DNA of 64,000 nucleotides, from positions 1 to 64,000 of the forward strand of contig JANYDK010000116.1 of assembly GCA_025363655.1 (NCBI GenBank), given 5' to 3'. Source of the DNA: Deltaproteobacteria bacterium. GTDB lineage: Bacteria > Myxococcota_A > Polyangia > Polyangiales > JADJMO01. Positions within the stretch are counted from its first letter, which is position 1, and each line of letters begins with the position of its first letter. Both the position numbers and the translations under genes were made by a program. Shown here piece after piece: positions 42,183-52,726 of the stretch. Under the pieces are notes generated by a model that was not told the origin of the DNA, made no database searches, and saw nothing but the letters and a program-made list of their open reading frames with translations.

Positions 42183-44363
42183 TCAGGAGGTCCAGTCGAT
42201 CATCTTCACCACCCGCAGCGACTCGACGATTCGCGCGGCTTGGTGCGGGCTCTCGACCTCGGCGTTGACCGCACGGAGGAGCGCACGCACGGTGATCGGG
42301 GAGTGGGCGAGCTCGAAGGCGCGCAGGGCAGCGGGCGACCAACCGGCGTCACGGAGCGAGGGGGCGACGGCGTTGGCGAGGACGCGGCGATCGATCCACG
42401 GACGATAGCGTGCGGTGGCGGCGGCGTCGTCGAGCATCGAAGCGACGCCGGCCTCGACGACGGGACCGACGCCGAGATCGAGCGGGAAGTCGACGTGCGC
42501 CGGCTCCGCGCCCTTGTAGAAGGCGAGATCACCTTCGCTCCAACGGAAGACGTCGAGCACCTTGTCGCGGCCTTGCTCGCGGATGGCCTTGAAGACGACG
42601 ACGGCGGGGAGGAGCCCGAGCCCGGTCAGCGCCTCGCCCAGATGACCCCCGAATCGCGGAAGCACGGCGAGGGCGAAGTCGAGATCGGTTCGGTCGATGA
42701 GCCCGCGGCCGACGAGGTATTCGCCGATCATCTCGGCGGCCTCGCTCGAGGCGACGTGATGGAGCCGACCGCCCTTGAGGTAGATCTCTTTGCGTTTGCC
42801 GCCCGGCTGCGTGGCGATGAGCACGCCCGTTCCCTCGCGTGAGGCGACGAAGCCGAGCGCGGTGGCGATGCCGGGATCGATGGCGCCGCCGATGTCCGGA
42901 TCGTATCTCTCGGCGACCGCACCGACCCAGTCGGGAGCGCCCGGACCCTGGATTTGCCGGGTCGTGGTGCTTCGCGGGGCGACGTGCCGGGCGAGCTCGT
43001 CGATGTCGCGGAGCGGGACCCACCCGGCGCCCATGAAATCGATCTCGTCGTCGGCATCGATGCGGCCGGTGGTGATCAACTCCATCAGCTTGGCATAAGG
43101 GTAGGGGCCGAGCAGTCGCCCATCGGTCGTGCGCACCTGCGAAGGCGGCGGCGCGAAGGGAGCGGTGACCGCCAAATCTTCTTGCGAAGGGCGCGGCTCG
43201 ACCTCCCGAACGGTGAGCGAGTCGAGAAGCGATGGATCGAGCCGGAGCTTCGGCTTTGGACGCTGCGGCACCGCGCGAATCGGCGTCGCCTGCGCCTCGT
43301 CGGGGAACGTCGGCGGCGGCTTCTCGGTGACGAGCGGACGATTCGGCGACGACGGATGTTGGCCGAGCGCACGCATCTCGAGCGAGCTCTCGCGCGCCCA
43401 ACGGACGAGCTGCGCCACCTCGCGGCGGGCAGCGGCGCGATCGTGCCAGGAGAAACTGGCGAGTGCCTCGGAGAACGCGCGCGCATCTGGATACCGTGCC
43501 GAAGGTGACCTCGCGAGGGCACGCTTGAGGATGGTGACGAGCGGGGTCGGGATCGCGTCCCCTGCGTCGTCGAGCAAATCGAGGCGCGCGTCGCGGATGG
43601 CGAGCAGCACCGCGAGTTGTCCGGAGCCCGGAAAAAGAGGCCTTCCCAGCAACATCTCGGCGAGCACGTTGGCGACCGCGAAGAGATCGGAGCGATGGTC
43701 GACGGGCTCGGACGCGACCTGCTCAGGAGAGAGGTAGGCGAACTTGCCGCGCAAAGCGGTGCCACCGGCGTTGCGACGTCCACCGGACTCGGACCCGGCG
43801 ATGCCGAAATCGCCGAGCTTCACGTCGCCTGACGTCGAGAGGTAGATGTTCGACGGGCTGACGTCGCGGTGGACGATGCCGATGACGTGTCCGCGCTCGT
43901 CGCAGCCCTCGTGCACGGCGGCCAACGCCGCGAGCATTTCCCGTGCGATGTGGGTCGCGAGCGGCGCAGTGACCGGTCTCTTGCGCGCTTGGACGAGGCG
44001 GAGCACGCGATGCAAATCGGCGCCCTGCACCAACTCCATCGCCAGGTAGGGCTCGCCCTCGGCTGCGCCGGCGCCGTAGCAAGTGACGATGTTGGGATGG
44101 ACGAAGCGTTGGTGTATCGCCGCTTCGTCGGCGAACATCGTACGCGCGAGGGGCTCTTCGAGGAGCGTCGCCAAGAGGCGCTTGATGACGAGGTGCGGGG
44201 CTGGCCTCACTCCGCTCGTCGGTCGCGCGAGGTAGACCTCGGCGGTGCCGCCGATCGCGATGCGCTCTTCGAGCACGTAGTCGCCGAAGCGTTGACCTTG
44301 CGTGTACGCCCGCACCTTGCGGGAGCCAGGACGGCTCGGCGGCGGAGGCGGGGTCGGGCTCAC
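42183..44363 (-). CDS. Ser/Thr kinase fused to GYF-like and DUF4388 domains
   Basis: About 726 residues from a GTG (VSPTPPPPPSRPGSRK); the frame is open further but overlaps the end of the RNase R gene, and no start has a clear ribosome site. The kinase domain has IAIGGTAEVYLA, LVIKRLL, GIVHRDVSPSN, LGDFGIAG and LRGKFAYLSPEQV. After a basic Pro-rich linker a GYF-like module (TTDGRLLGPYPYAKLMELI ... GAGWVPLRDI) and a DUF4388-type region (TGVLIATQPGGKRKEIYLKG, AEMIGEYLVGRGLIDRTDLD) follow. No membrane span. DUF4388 is common in myxobacterial regulators. It is 115 bp downstream of rnr on the same strand. Confidence 0.88.
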   Translation of the reverse strand: MSPTPPPPPSRPGSRKVRAYTQGQRFGDYVLEERIAIGGTAEVYLARPTSGVRPAPHLVIKRLLATLLEEPLARTMFADEAAIHQRFVHPNIVTCYGAGAAEGEPYLAMELVQGADLHRVLRLVQARKRPVTAPLATHIAREMLAALAAVHEGCDERGHVIGIVHRDVSPSNIYLSTSGDVKLGDFGIAGSESGGRRNAGGTALRGKFAYLSPEQVASEPVDHRSDLFAVANVLAEMLLGRPLFPGSGQLAVLLAIRDARLDLLDDAGDAIPTPLVTILKRALARSPSARYPDARAFSEALASFSWHDRAAARREVAQLVRWARESSLEMRALGQHPSSPNRPLVTEKPPPTFPDEAQATPIRAVPQRPKPKLRLDPSLLDSLTVREVEPRPSQEDLAVTAPFAPPPSQVRTTDGRLLGPYPYAKLMELITTGRIDADDEIDFMGAGWVPLRDIDELARHVAPRSTTTRQIQGPGAPDWVGAVAERYDPDIGGAIDPGIATALGFVASREGTGVLIATQPGGKRKEIYLKGGRLHHVASSEAAEMIGEYLVGRGLIDRTDLDFALAVLPRFGGHLGEALTGLGLLPAVVVFKAIREQGRDKVLDVFRWSEGDLAFYKGAEPAHVDFPLDLGVGPVVEAGVASMLDDAAATARYRPWIDRRVLANAVAPSLRDAGWSPAALRAFELAHSPITVRALLRAVNAEVESPHQAARIVESLRVVKMIDWTS

Positions 44364-44478
44364 CGACGCCGAGCATACATCGACCACCCGTTTACCCGCA
44401 CGCACGAGGAACCGGGGAAATCGAGCTTGATCACGGCTTCCGCTCGCGTTCGGCGAGACTTGGGTGCGAGCCCTTCGC

Positions 44479-46833
44479 TCAGCGACGCTTGCCCTTCTTC
44501 TTCGACTTGCCGGCGGCGTTCTGCTTCTTCTGATCGGCCTTGCGGGAGAGCGCGGCAGCGTGCTTTTTTCCCTGCGGATCGCGATTGCCGGTGCCCTTTC
44601 CACGGGCGAGCTCACCCTCCCGACCGCGACTACGGCTGGCGCCGGCTTCGCGCACGCGCACCCCGTAGACCGAGCGGCGGGTGATCGAGACGTCGTCGAT
44701 GCGCACCATCATGCGATCGCCCAGGCGCACGACATCGCCCGAGCGCTTGCCGATCGCGGAAAGTCCGTCGTCTTCGATGACGTAGGGCTCATCGCCGAGC
44801 GACTCGAGCTTCACGAGGACGTCGACGTAAGGCGAATCCATGGCGACGAAGACGCCCGAGCCGACGAGCGAGGTGACGGTGCCCTCGAGCTGCTCGCCGA
44901 TGTGGCTGCGCATCAGAAGTGCGCGGTGGAGATCGACCACCTCGCGCTCGACGTCCATCGCCTTGCGCTCGGCGGTGGAGGCAGCGAGGGCAGCTTCACG
45001 GAGCGCCTCCAGCGAACGCTCGTCGTTCGGTGCCTTGCCACCGCCGCAGAGGTGATGCACCGCGCGATGCACGACGAGGTCGGGATAGCGGCGAATCGGC
45101 GAGGTGAAGTGCAGGTACGCCTTCGACGCGAGGCCGAAGTGACCGATGTTGACGACGTCGTAGGTCGCTTGCTTCATCGCCCGCAAGAGCAGCGAATTGA
45201 GGACGTGCACCTGCGGGTGGGCAGCGATGGTCTTGAGGAATTTACCGAGCGATTTCGGATCGCGCGCGTCGTCGACCTTGAACCCGAGGCCGAGCGCCTG
45301 GGCCAACGTGGCGAAGCGATCGAGCCGCTCTTCGTCGGGAATTCCGTGCACTCGATAGACCGTCGGGACCGTGCGACCGGCGAGATCTTCGGCGACGACC
45401 TCGTTGGCGAGGAGCATCAGCTCTTCGATGAGGTTGTAGGCGCGCTTCACGCCCGGGTTGGCGCGCGAGCGGACGACGTCGATGCAGGCACCTTGCGCGT
45501 CGAGGACGACCTTGGCCTCGGGGAGATCGAAGTCGAGCGCGCCGCGACGCATGCGCATGCCGCGTAGGAGCCCCGCGGCTTCGGCGGCGATTTGCAGATC
45601 GGGAAGAAGCGCCTTCGCCGCTGCCGAGGCCTCGCCTTCGACCCAACCGAGCGCGCGACCGACGTCTTCGTAGGCGAGCTTGGCGCGGTTTCGCATCACG
45701 CCTTGCACGAACCGGTGGCCGAGCTGCGCGCCGGTGGCATCGAGCCTCACCTCGACCGCGAGGCAGAGGCGATCTTTGTCGGCGACGAGCGAGCAGAGAT
45801 CGGTCGAGAGCTCGCGCGGAAGCATCGGAATCGCGCGATCGGGGAGATAGACCGAGCAGCCCCGACGCTGCGCTTCCTTGTCGAGCGCGGTGCCTGGCCG
45901 CACGTAGGCGGAGACGTCGGCGATGGCGATCCACGCGACGTAGGCCGTGTCCTCGCCGTCTTGCTCGGCGCCTCGCCGGACGAAGACCGCGTCGTCGTGA
46001 TCGCGCGCGTCGACGGGATCGATGGTGGTGAGCGGAATGGCGCGGAGATCTTCGCGTCCTTCGAGTTGGGCCTCGGTGACGTGATCGCCATAGGCGCGCG
46101 CCTCTTCGACGACCGCGAAGGGGAACGACTCGTCGATCTCTTCGCGGGCGAGGATCTTCGCGACCTCGACCTTCGGCTCACCTGGCCGACCGAGCACTGC
46201 GTAGATGTCTCCTTCGGGATGCTCGTCGGCGAGCGTGGGAAAGCGCGTCACCTTCACGACCACCGCGTCGCCGTCGTTGCCGGGGATCTCCCCTTGCTTC
46301 GGCGCGATGGTGATCGGTCCGCGCATGCGCGCGTCGTCGGGCTCGAGCCACACTGATTTTCCGCGGCGTCGCAGCGTTCCGGGGACGCGCGTCGTGCCTC
46401 GCTTGGTCACCCCGACGATTTCCCCCTCGGGCCCGCGATGGCCGACGCGCGCGACGCGCACCGTCACCGTATCGCCGTGGAGCGCGCCGCCGAGCATCTC
46501 GGGCGAGATGAAGACGTCTTGCTCGCCGGTGCCGGGACTGGTGACGAAGCCGAAGCCGCGCGGGTTCATCGTCAGGACGCCCTGCCTCTCGCGCGTCGGA
46601 CGCGAGCCACCCCGCACGTCGTCGACCACCGCGACATCGCCGGCGATGCGGTACTTATTTCCGGGGAACGCGCGCGCCGCTCCGTTGAGCACGAGGTCGT
46701 CGAGCATGGCCGCGAGGGCGCCGTGCAGGTGCTCTTGGACGCCGAGGCGACCGCCGATTTCGGCGAGGTGCAGTGGGCGACTGCTCTGACCGAGCAGCTC
46801 GAGGAGGCGAAGGCGATGGGGAAGGCTCGACAC
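44479..46833 (-). CDS. rnr: ribonuclease R
   Basis: 784 residues from a GTG. Winged-helix N-terminus, cold-shock domains (GFGFVTSPGTGEQDVFI), the RNB catalytic core with TIDPVDARDHDDAVF holding the metal-binding Asp residues, YLPDRAIPMLPRELSTDLCSL, HFTSPIRRYPDLVVHRAV, an S1 domain (GTVTSLVGSGVFVAMD) and a Lys-rich tail (KKQNAAGKSKKKGKRR). Processive 3'-5' exonuclease for structured RNA. Lies in a same-strand run with the S1 protein, a lipoprotein and a kinase. Confidence 0.96.
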   Translation of the reverse strand: MSSLPHRLRLLELLGQSSRPLHLAEIGGRLGVQEHLHGALAAMLDDLVLNGAARAFPGNKYRIAGDVAVVDDVRGGSRPTRERQGVLTMNPRGFGFVTSPGTGEQDVFISPEMLGGALHGDTVTVRVARVGHRGPEGEIVGVTKRGTTRVPGTLRRRGKSVWLEPDDARMRGPITIAPKQGEIPGNDGDAVVVKVTRFPTLADEHPEGDIYAVLGRPGEPKVEVAKILAREEIDESFPFAVVEEARAYGDHVTEAQLEGREDLRAIPLTTIDPVDARDHDDAVFVRRGAEQDGEDTAYVAWIAIADVSAYVRPGTALDKEAQRRGCSVYLPDRAIPMLPRELSTDLCSLVADKDRLCLAVEVRLDATGAQLGHRFVQGVMRNRAKLAYEDVGRALGWVEGEASAAAKALLPDLQIAAEAAGLLRGMRMRRGALDFDLPEAKVVLDAQGACIDVVRSRANPGVKRAYNLIEELMLLANEVVAEDLAGRTVPTVYRVHGIPDEERLDRFATLAQALGLGFKVDDARDPKSLGKFLKTIAAHPQVHVLNSLLLRAMKQATYDVVNIGHFGLASKAYLHFTSPIRRYPDLVVHRAVHHLCGGGKAPNDERSLEALREAALAASTAERKAMDVEREVVDLHRALLMRSHIGEQLEGTVTSLVGSGVFVAMDSPYVDVLVKLESLGDEPYVIEDDGLSAIGKRSGDVVRLGDRMMVRIDDVSITRRSVYGVRVREAGASRSRGREGELARGKGTGNRDPQGKKHAAALSRKADQKKQNAAGKSKKKGKRR

Positions 46834-46847
46834 CCGGAGACTCTATC

Positions 46848-47297
46848 TCACTCGTCCTCGATGTCGCGGACGACGTCCACTTGCGCCGAGACGTCGACGT
46901 CTCCCGTCTTCACGCCGCCTTTGACGAACGCGTGGAAATTGCACTCCCACGTGCCAGTGTCGATGAGCGTGGCGTCGGTCGCGAGATCGGCGCGCAGCGT
47001 CCCGTTGCCGTTGCCGTTCACCGTCTCGCGCCGGCTCGTCTTCCAGTCACCCGACTGTCCCTTGAGGCGCCACTCGATCTTGATCTCGGTGCCCTCGGGG
47101 AGGCTCTCGAAGCGCACGTCGCAACCGAGGTAGCGCACGTTGCGCAACGGCCCGTCCTTCGTCGGCACGAGCGCTGCTTTGCGCTCGGCGCGCGAACCGA
47201 TTTGCGGCTGCCCGAGCGAAGGCTTGTTCCCGCATGCGGCCGTCGTCGCGACCGTGGCGATCGCGACGACGAGCAGCGAGAGACGAGCGAGAATCAT
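46848..47297 (-). CDS. putative lipoprotein
   Basis: 149 residues. Signal peptide with lipobox ATTAAC. The mature part has a central LRNVRYLGCDVRFESLPEG and TGTWECNFHAFVKGGVKTG, with two Cys that may pair; beta-rich, no known family. It lies 14 bp downstream of the S1 gene and 14 bp upstream of rnr, so it is cotranscribed with RNA-metabolism genes despite being an envelope protein. Confidence 0.68.
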   Translation of the reverse strand: MILARLSLLVVAIATVATTAACGNKPSLGQPQIGSRAERKAALVPTKDGPLRNVRYLGCDVRFESLPEGTEIKIEWRLKGQSGDWKTSRRETVNGNGNGTLRADLATDATLIDTGTWECNFHAFVKGGVKTGDVDVSAQVDVVRDIEDE

Positions 47298-47311
47298 CTC
47301 GGCCGCACCAG

Positions 47312-49210
47312 CTATTTGGTGATGCCCTTCTTCGCGAGGAGATCGCCGAAGGTGCCGAACTTCGCCGTCTGCTTCACCTGGTTCTGGTACTGCCGGAACG
47401 ACTGACGCTCTTGATCCTTCGCGAGGGCGCTGATCGACAGCTTGATGCCTCGCGGCCCCATCTCGATGATCTTGGCGTCGAGCTCTTTGCCGACCGGAAA
47501 GACGCGGCGGAGATCGGTGCCCTTGGGCGTGCCGGTCGCCATCGCGGTGATGTAGCCCTTGGCGTTGCGGCCCGTCTGTCCGACGATTTGCACGACGAGC
47601 CCCGTGAGCTCTTGCGCTTCGACGATGACCTTGACCGCTCCGTGCATCGCGAGGCGCGGCGGCGGGCGTTCACGCTCGCCTTGCTGCTCGCGCTCTCGCT
47701 GCAGCGGCACTTCGCCCTCTTTCGGCGCCATTTGGAGGCCGATTTTGTGCTTCTCGATGTCGTTCTGGGCGACGACCACCTCGAGCTCGTCGCCGACCTT
47801 CATCACCTCGCTCGGGTGCGCCAGCCGCTTCGTCGACGGCATGTCGCTGATGTGCATCAGCCCGTCGATGCCCGGTTCGAGCTCGATGAAGGCGCCGAAC
47901 GGTTGGAGCCGCACGACCTTCGCCTTGTGGAGGGTTCCACGGGCGTAGCGCTCGGCGGCGCCCTCCCACGGATCCTTCTCGACGGCCTTGCGCGAGAGCC
48001 AGACTTTGCCCTTCTCGTCGACGCGGAGGATCTTCACTTCGATCTCGTCGCCGACCTTGAAGATCTGGTTCAGCGGCGCGACCACGTGGGACGCCTCGGT
48101 CATGTGTACGAGACCGTCGACGCCACCGACGTCGACGAAGGCGCCGAACTGGGTGACCGATCGGACCACGCCTTTGACGACCTCGCCGACCGGCAGCTTG
48201 CCGATGACTTCGCCGCGGACCGCCCTCGCGGCCTCTTCGAGCGCGCCCTTGCGTGAGAGGACGAACTCGCGACCGCGCTTGGCGAACTGCACCACTTCGA
48301 AGGGCACGCGTTGCCCGATGAGGTAGTGGAGATCGGCGCCGAGGCGCAGATCGACGTGCGAAGCCGGTGCGAAGCCGCGGAGACCGCGAACGTCGACCTC
48401 GACACCGCCCTTGATGACGCCGGTGATGAGCCCGGCGACGGGCTGCTTGTCCTTGAACGCCTGCTCGACCTCGGTGCGGGCGAGCTGCCAGCGGTTGAGA
48501 TCGCGCGTGAGCACGACGAGACCGCCGCGCGCACCGTCGTTGGCGACCTTGCCGATGAAGCGCTCACCCTCGGTGAAGACCTCGCTCGTCGGTGCTTCGC
48601 TGCGATCGAAGATGCCGAGCGCCTTGCCGCTGACGTCGATCATCAGCGCTTCGTCCATCACGTTGATGATCTTGCCGACGACCTCTTCGCCAGCGCCGAA
48701 CGGCGGCTTCTCGCGCGGCGGACCGGCGGGCCTCTTCTTCGCCTTCTTGCCCGGCCCAGGCTGCTGGCCTTGCTGCGGCTTCTTCGCCTTTTTCTCGCCA
48801 GCTTCGGCGCCAGGCGCAGCTTCGCCTTCGGCTGCGGGCGCAGCTTCGCCGTCGTCGGCCTTTTCGTCGCCTTCTTCGTCGCCTTCGGCTCCATCGTCGG
48901 CTTCGCCAGCCTCGGAACCCTCGGCAGCGGCGGCCTCGCCCGGCGCGCCCTCGACCTTCGGCGCGTTCGGATCGCCCGCCTTCTTGCGACGACGACGACG
49001 GCGGCGCTTCTTCTTCGGCGCTTCGCCAGCTTCACCCACGGCGGCGGGCGCGGCTGCGCCTCCACCTTCGGGCGACGCGGTCGTCTCGGTTGCCTCGGCT
49101 GCCGGAGCAGCTTCGACGTTGGGGGCCGTGGTTTCTTGCGAGGGGACGCTCGGTGCCGCAGCAATCTCAGGCTGCGCTTCCGGCGTCGGATTCGAATTCT
49201 CGGTGGACAT
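47312..49210 (-). CDS. multi-S1-domain RNA-binding protein with charged disordered N-terminus
   Basis: 632 residues. Residues 1-170 are low complexity: Ala/Glu/Pro, a KKKRRRRRRRKK cluster, an acidic tract, and a second basic patch. Then S1 motifs: GKIINVMDEALMIDVSGKALG, GLITGVIKGGVEVDVRGLRGF, GVVRSVTQFGAFVDVGGVDGL and KVVRLQPFGAFIELEPGIDG are OB-fold cores; a fifth, less typical module is at the end. It resembles RpsA but has fewer S1 repeats and a novel tail. Probably binds mRNA in translation or decay; rnr is two genes downstream. Its promoter has the C-tract layout of r-protein genes. Confidence 0.9.
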   Translation of the reverse strand: MSTENSNPTPEAQPEIAAAPSVPSQETTAPNVEAAPAAEATETTASPEGGGAAAPAAVGEAGEAPKKKRRRRRRRKKAGDPNAPKVEGAPGEAAAAEGSEAGEADDGAEGDEEGDEKADDGEAAPAAEGEAAPGAEAGEKKAKKPQQGQQPGPGKKAKKRPAGPPREKPPFGAGEEVVGKIINVMDEALMIDVSGKALGIFDRSEAPTSEVFTEGERFIGKVANDGARGGLVVLTRDLNRWQLARTEVEQAFKDKQPVAGLITGVIKGGVEVDVRGLRGFAPASHVDLRLGADLHYLIGQRVPFEVVQFAKRGREFVLSRKGALEEAARAVRGEVIGKLPVGEVVKGVVRSVTQFGAFVDVGGVDGLVHMTEASHVVAPLNQIFKVGDEIEVKILRVDEKGKVWLSRKAVEKDPWEGAAERYARGTLHKAKVVRLQPFGAFIELEPGIDGLMHISDMPSTKRLAHPSEVMKVGDELEVVVAQNDIEKHKIGLQMAPKEGEVPLQREREQQGERERPPPRLAMHGAVKVIVEAQELTGLVVQIVGQTGRNAKGYITAMATGTPKGTDLRRVFPVGKELDAKIIEMGPRGIKLSISALAKDQERQSFRQYQNQVKQTAKFGTFGDLLAKKGITK

Positions 49211-49252
49211 GTAGCCTCGATCCCCATGCGGGGGTCGGCGGAGGGGGCGCGA

Positions 49253-49281
49253 ACCCTAGGACATTCGCGCGAGAGCGCCAA
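49253..49281 (-). promoter_or_regulatory. promoter of the S1 gene with downstream C tract
   Basis: On the minus strand TTGGCG and TAGGGT are 17 bases apart, followed by TCGCG and CCCCC (complement of 49243-49247). The -10 and following bases are nearly those of rpmB. Confidence 0.62.
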
Positions 49282-49332
49282 GGTGCGGGCGCACGTCAGC
49301 GAAATGACCCATTTTGTCCGGGTAGAAGCGGG

Positions 49333-50279
49333 TCAATTCTTCGCGGCGTCGGGCGTGTCTTCGTGCAGAGCATTGCGCACGAACAAGTCTTCGAGGCTGT
49401 CCTTGCGCGGCACGGCGGACGTCACCTTGGCGCCGGCGGCGAGCGCCTTGGTCATCGTCGTCGCCAGCGGCGTGTCGCCCGAGACCTCGAGCACCAACTC
49501 TTCGCCGAGCTCGCGCAGCACGGTCGAGGTGCCGATGACCTCTTGGCGCGCGTCGGCTGGCAGGTTGCGCAACGTCAGCTCGGTGAGCGTCGCCGAGCGC
49601 TTCACCAAATCGCGCACGGTGCCTTGCGTGACGAGCTCGCCCTTGCGGAGGATGACCACCCGATCGCACAGCGCCTCGATGTCGGAGAGCACGTGCGACG
49701 AGAAGAGCACCGTGCGGCCGCGGCGCTTCTCCTCGAAGATCAGATCGCGCACCTCGCGACGACCGAGCGGATCGAGGCCGCTCATCGGTTCGTCGAGCAC
49801 CAGCAGCGACGGCTCGGCGACGAGCGCGGCGGCGAGCCCGGTGCGTTGCAACATGCCCTTCGACAGTCGACGAACGGGCCGATCGGCGGCGAAGGCGATT
49901 CCCGCGCGTTCGAGCACCGCGGGCACTCGCTTCTCGCGGGTCGCAGCATCGAGCCCCGAGAGCCGTCCGCACAAATCGACGAACTCGCGCGGCGTCAGAT
50001 ACGGATAGACATAGGGATTCTCGGGGAGGAACCCGAGCTCGGCGCGTGACTTCGGCTGCTTCGAATCGATGCCGCGGATGCGCGCCGCGCCGTCGGTCGC
50101 ACGGACGAGCCCGAGGAGCACCTTCAGCGTGCTCGTCTTTCCCGAGCCGTTCGGTCCGATGAGGCCGACGATCTCTCCTTCTTCGACGGCGAAGGAGATG
50201 CCGCGCACCGCCTGCACCACTTTGCGGAAGAACCCGACGCGATACGTGACGTGAAGCTTGTCGATCTCGATGACGCTGC

Positions 50280-50283
<4 letters not shown>
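49333..50283 (-). CDS. ABC transporter ATPase, ABC-2/NatA type, without permease
   Basis: 316 residues from a GTG overlapping the regulator stop (GTGA). Walker A GPNGSGKT, Q-loop FLPENPYVYPY, signature RLSKGMLQR, Walker B LLVLDEPMSGLDP, switch FSSHVLSD. The C-terminal 80 residues are a regulatory extension typical of export ATPases (NatA, gliding GldA). No membrane partner is adjacent. Coupled translation with a sigma54 activator is unusual; GldA/Agl-type function in motility is conceivable but unproven. Confidence 0.93.
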
Positions 50284-51683
<1,400 letters not shown>

Positions 51684-51692
51684 GCGGCGAGC

Positions 51693-52286
51693 TTATCGCG
51701 AGAGCCAGTTGCCGAGCAGTCGCTTGCCGTCGGCGGTGAGAATCGACTCGGGATGGAATTGCACGCCTTCGACGTCGAAGGCGCGATGGCGCACGCCCAT
51801 GATCGTCGGCGAGCCGACGCCGTCATCGGTCACTGCGGTCACCTCGAGCACCGACGGCAACGACGTCGGCTCGATGACCAGCGAGTGGTAGCGTGTCGCG
51901 ATCATCGGCGCCGGAAGGCCGGCGAAGACGCCCTTGCCCTCGTGGGCGATCATCGACGTCTTGCCGTGCATCAGCTTCGGGGCGCGGACGATCTTCCCGC
52001 CGAAGGCCTGCCCGATCGACTGATGACCGAGGCATACGCCGAAGATCGGCAGCTTGCCGGCGAGACGCGTGATCGCCTCGAGACAGATGCCGGCCTCGTT
52101 CGGCGTGCAGGGCCCAGGAGAGAGGAGCAGCTTGTCCGGCGGCGATGCTTCGATGGCGTCGACCGTGATTTCATCGTTGCGCACGACCTCGCAACGCGCG
52201 CCCAGCTCGCCGAGATATTGGACGAGGTTGAACGTGAACGAGTCGTAGTTGTCGACGACGAGGACGCGGGCGGACACGCGGGACAC
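51693..52286 (-). CDS. trpG: anthranilate synthase component II (glutamine amidotransferase)
   Basis: 197 residues from a GTG; a second GTG nine bases later is equally good. Motifs VLVVDNYDSFTFNLVQYLG, LSPGPCTPNEAGI, the nucleophile in FGVCLGHQSIGQAFGG and GVQFHPESILT with His and Glu of the triad. Supplies ammonia to TrpE and possibly to PabB. Located between a PilZ gene and the sigma54 regulator rather than beside trpE. Confidence 0.95.
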   Translation of the reverse strand: MSRVSARVLVVDNYDSFTFNLVQYLGELGARCEVVRNDEITVDAIEASPPDKLLLSPGPCTPNEAGICLEAITRLAGKLPIFGVCLGHQSIGQAFGGKIVRAPKLMHGKTSMIAHEGKGVFAGLPAPMIATRYHSLVIEPTSLPSVLEVTAVTDDGVGSPTIMGVRHRAFDVEGVQFHPESILTADGKRLLGNWLSR

Positions 52287-52318
52287 GCGCGAGACGTAGC
52301 GCGCGCAGGTCTCGACGG

Positions 52319-52672
52319 CTAGATGGCGGCGGCTTCCTCGAGATATCCGGCGCGCTCGAGCAGGCGGTTGAGCTTGCGGAGGTCGCGATCTTCGACGCCG
52401 ATGAAGCGGAGGGCCTGGCGGGTGCCGTCGGTCCAGACTTGGCGAGCCCAGAGCCAGACGCGCTCCGGCGGACGATCGCCCGAGGCCTCCATGAGGCCGA
52501 TTTCTACCGGGTAGAATTCGCGGTCGATCTCCGGCTCGGAGACGCGCTCGAGAAGGAGACCACCTTCGGATACGTCGATGGTGCGGCACACGTGCGGCAT
52601 TCCATCGATGTATTTGTTGAAGAGGAGGTCGACGCGCTGACGGGGGGCTGAACGGCGCTCCGAGTCGGTCAT
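52319..52672 (-). CDS. PilZ-domain protein
   Basis: 117 residues, a single PilZ domain: the c-di-GMP motif RRSAPRQR (RxxxR) near the N-terminus and DVSEGGLLL (DxSxxG) about 25 residues on, so binding of c-di-GMP is likely. Beta-barrel ends RQALRFIGVEDRDLRKLNRLLE. Stand-alone PilZ proteins relay c-di-GMP to motility or secretion machinery; myxobacterial type IV pili lie nearby. Confidence 0.9.
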   Translation of the reverse strand: MTDSERRSAPRQRVDLLFNKYIDGMPHVCRTIDVSEGGLLLERVSEPEIDREFYPVEIGLMEASGDRPPERVWLWARQVWTDGTRQALRFIGVEDRDLRKLNRLLERAGYLEEAAAI

Positions 52673-52726
52673 GGGGCTAGTGTAACCACATGTAGGACAC
52701 TGGCGCCAAATTAATCGCCCCAGCCT

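Noticed and set aside
44364-44615. N-terminal extension of the GYF/DUF4388 kinase
   Set aside because: The extra 84 codons are Arg-rich, overlap the RNase R C-terminus in another frame and contain no domain; a later start is more likely.
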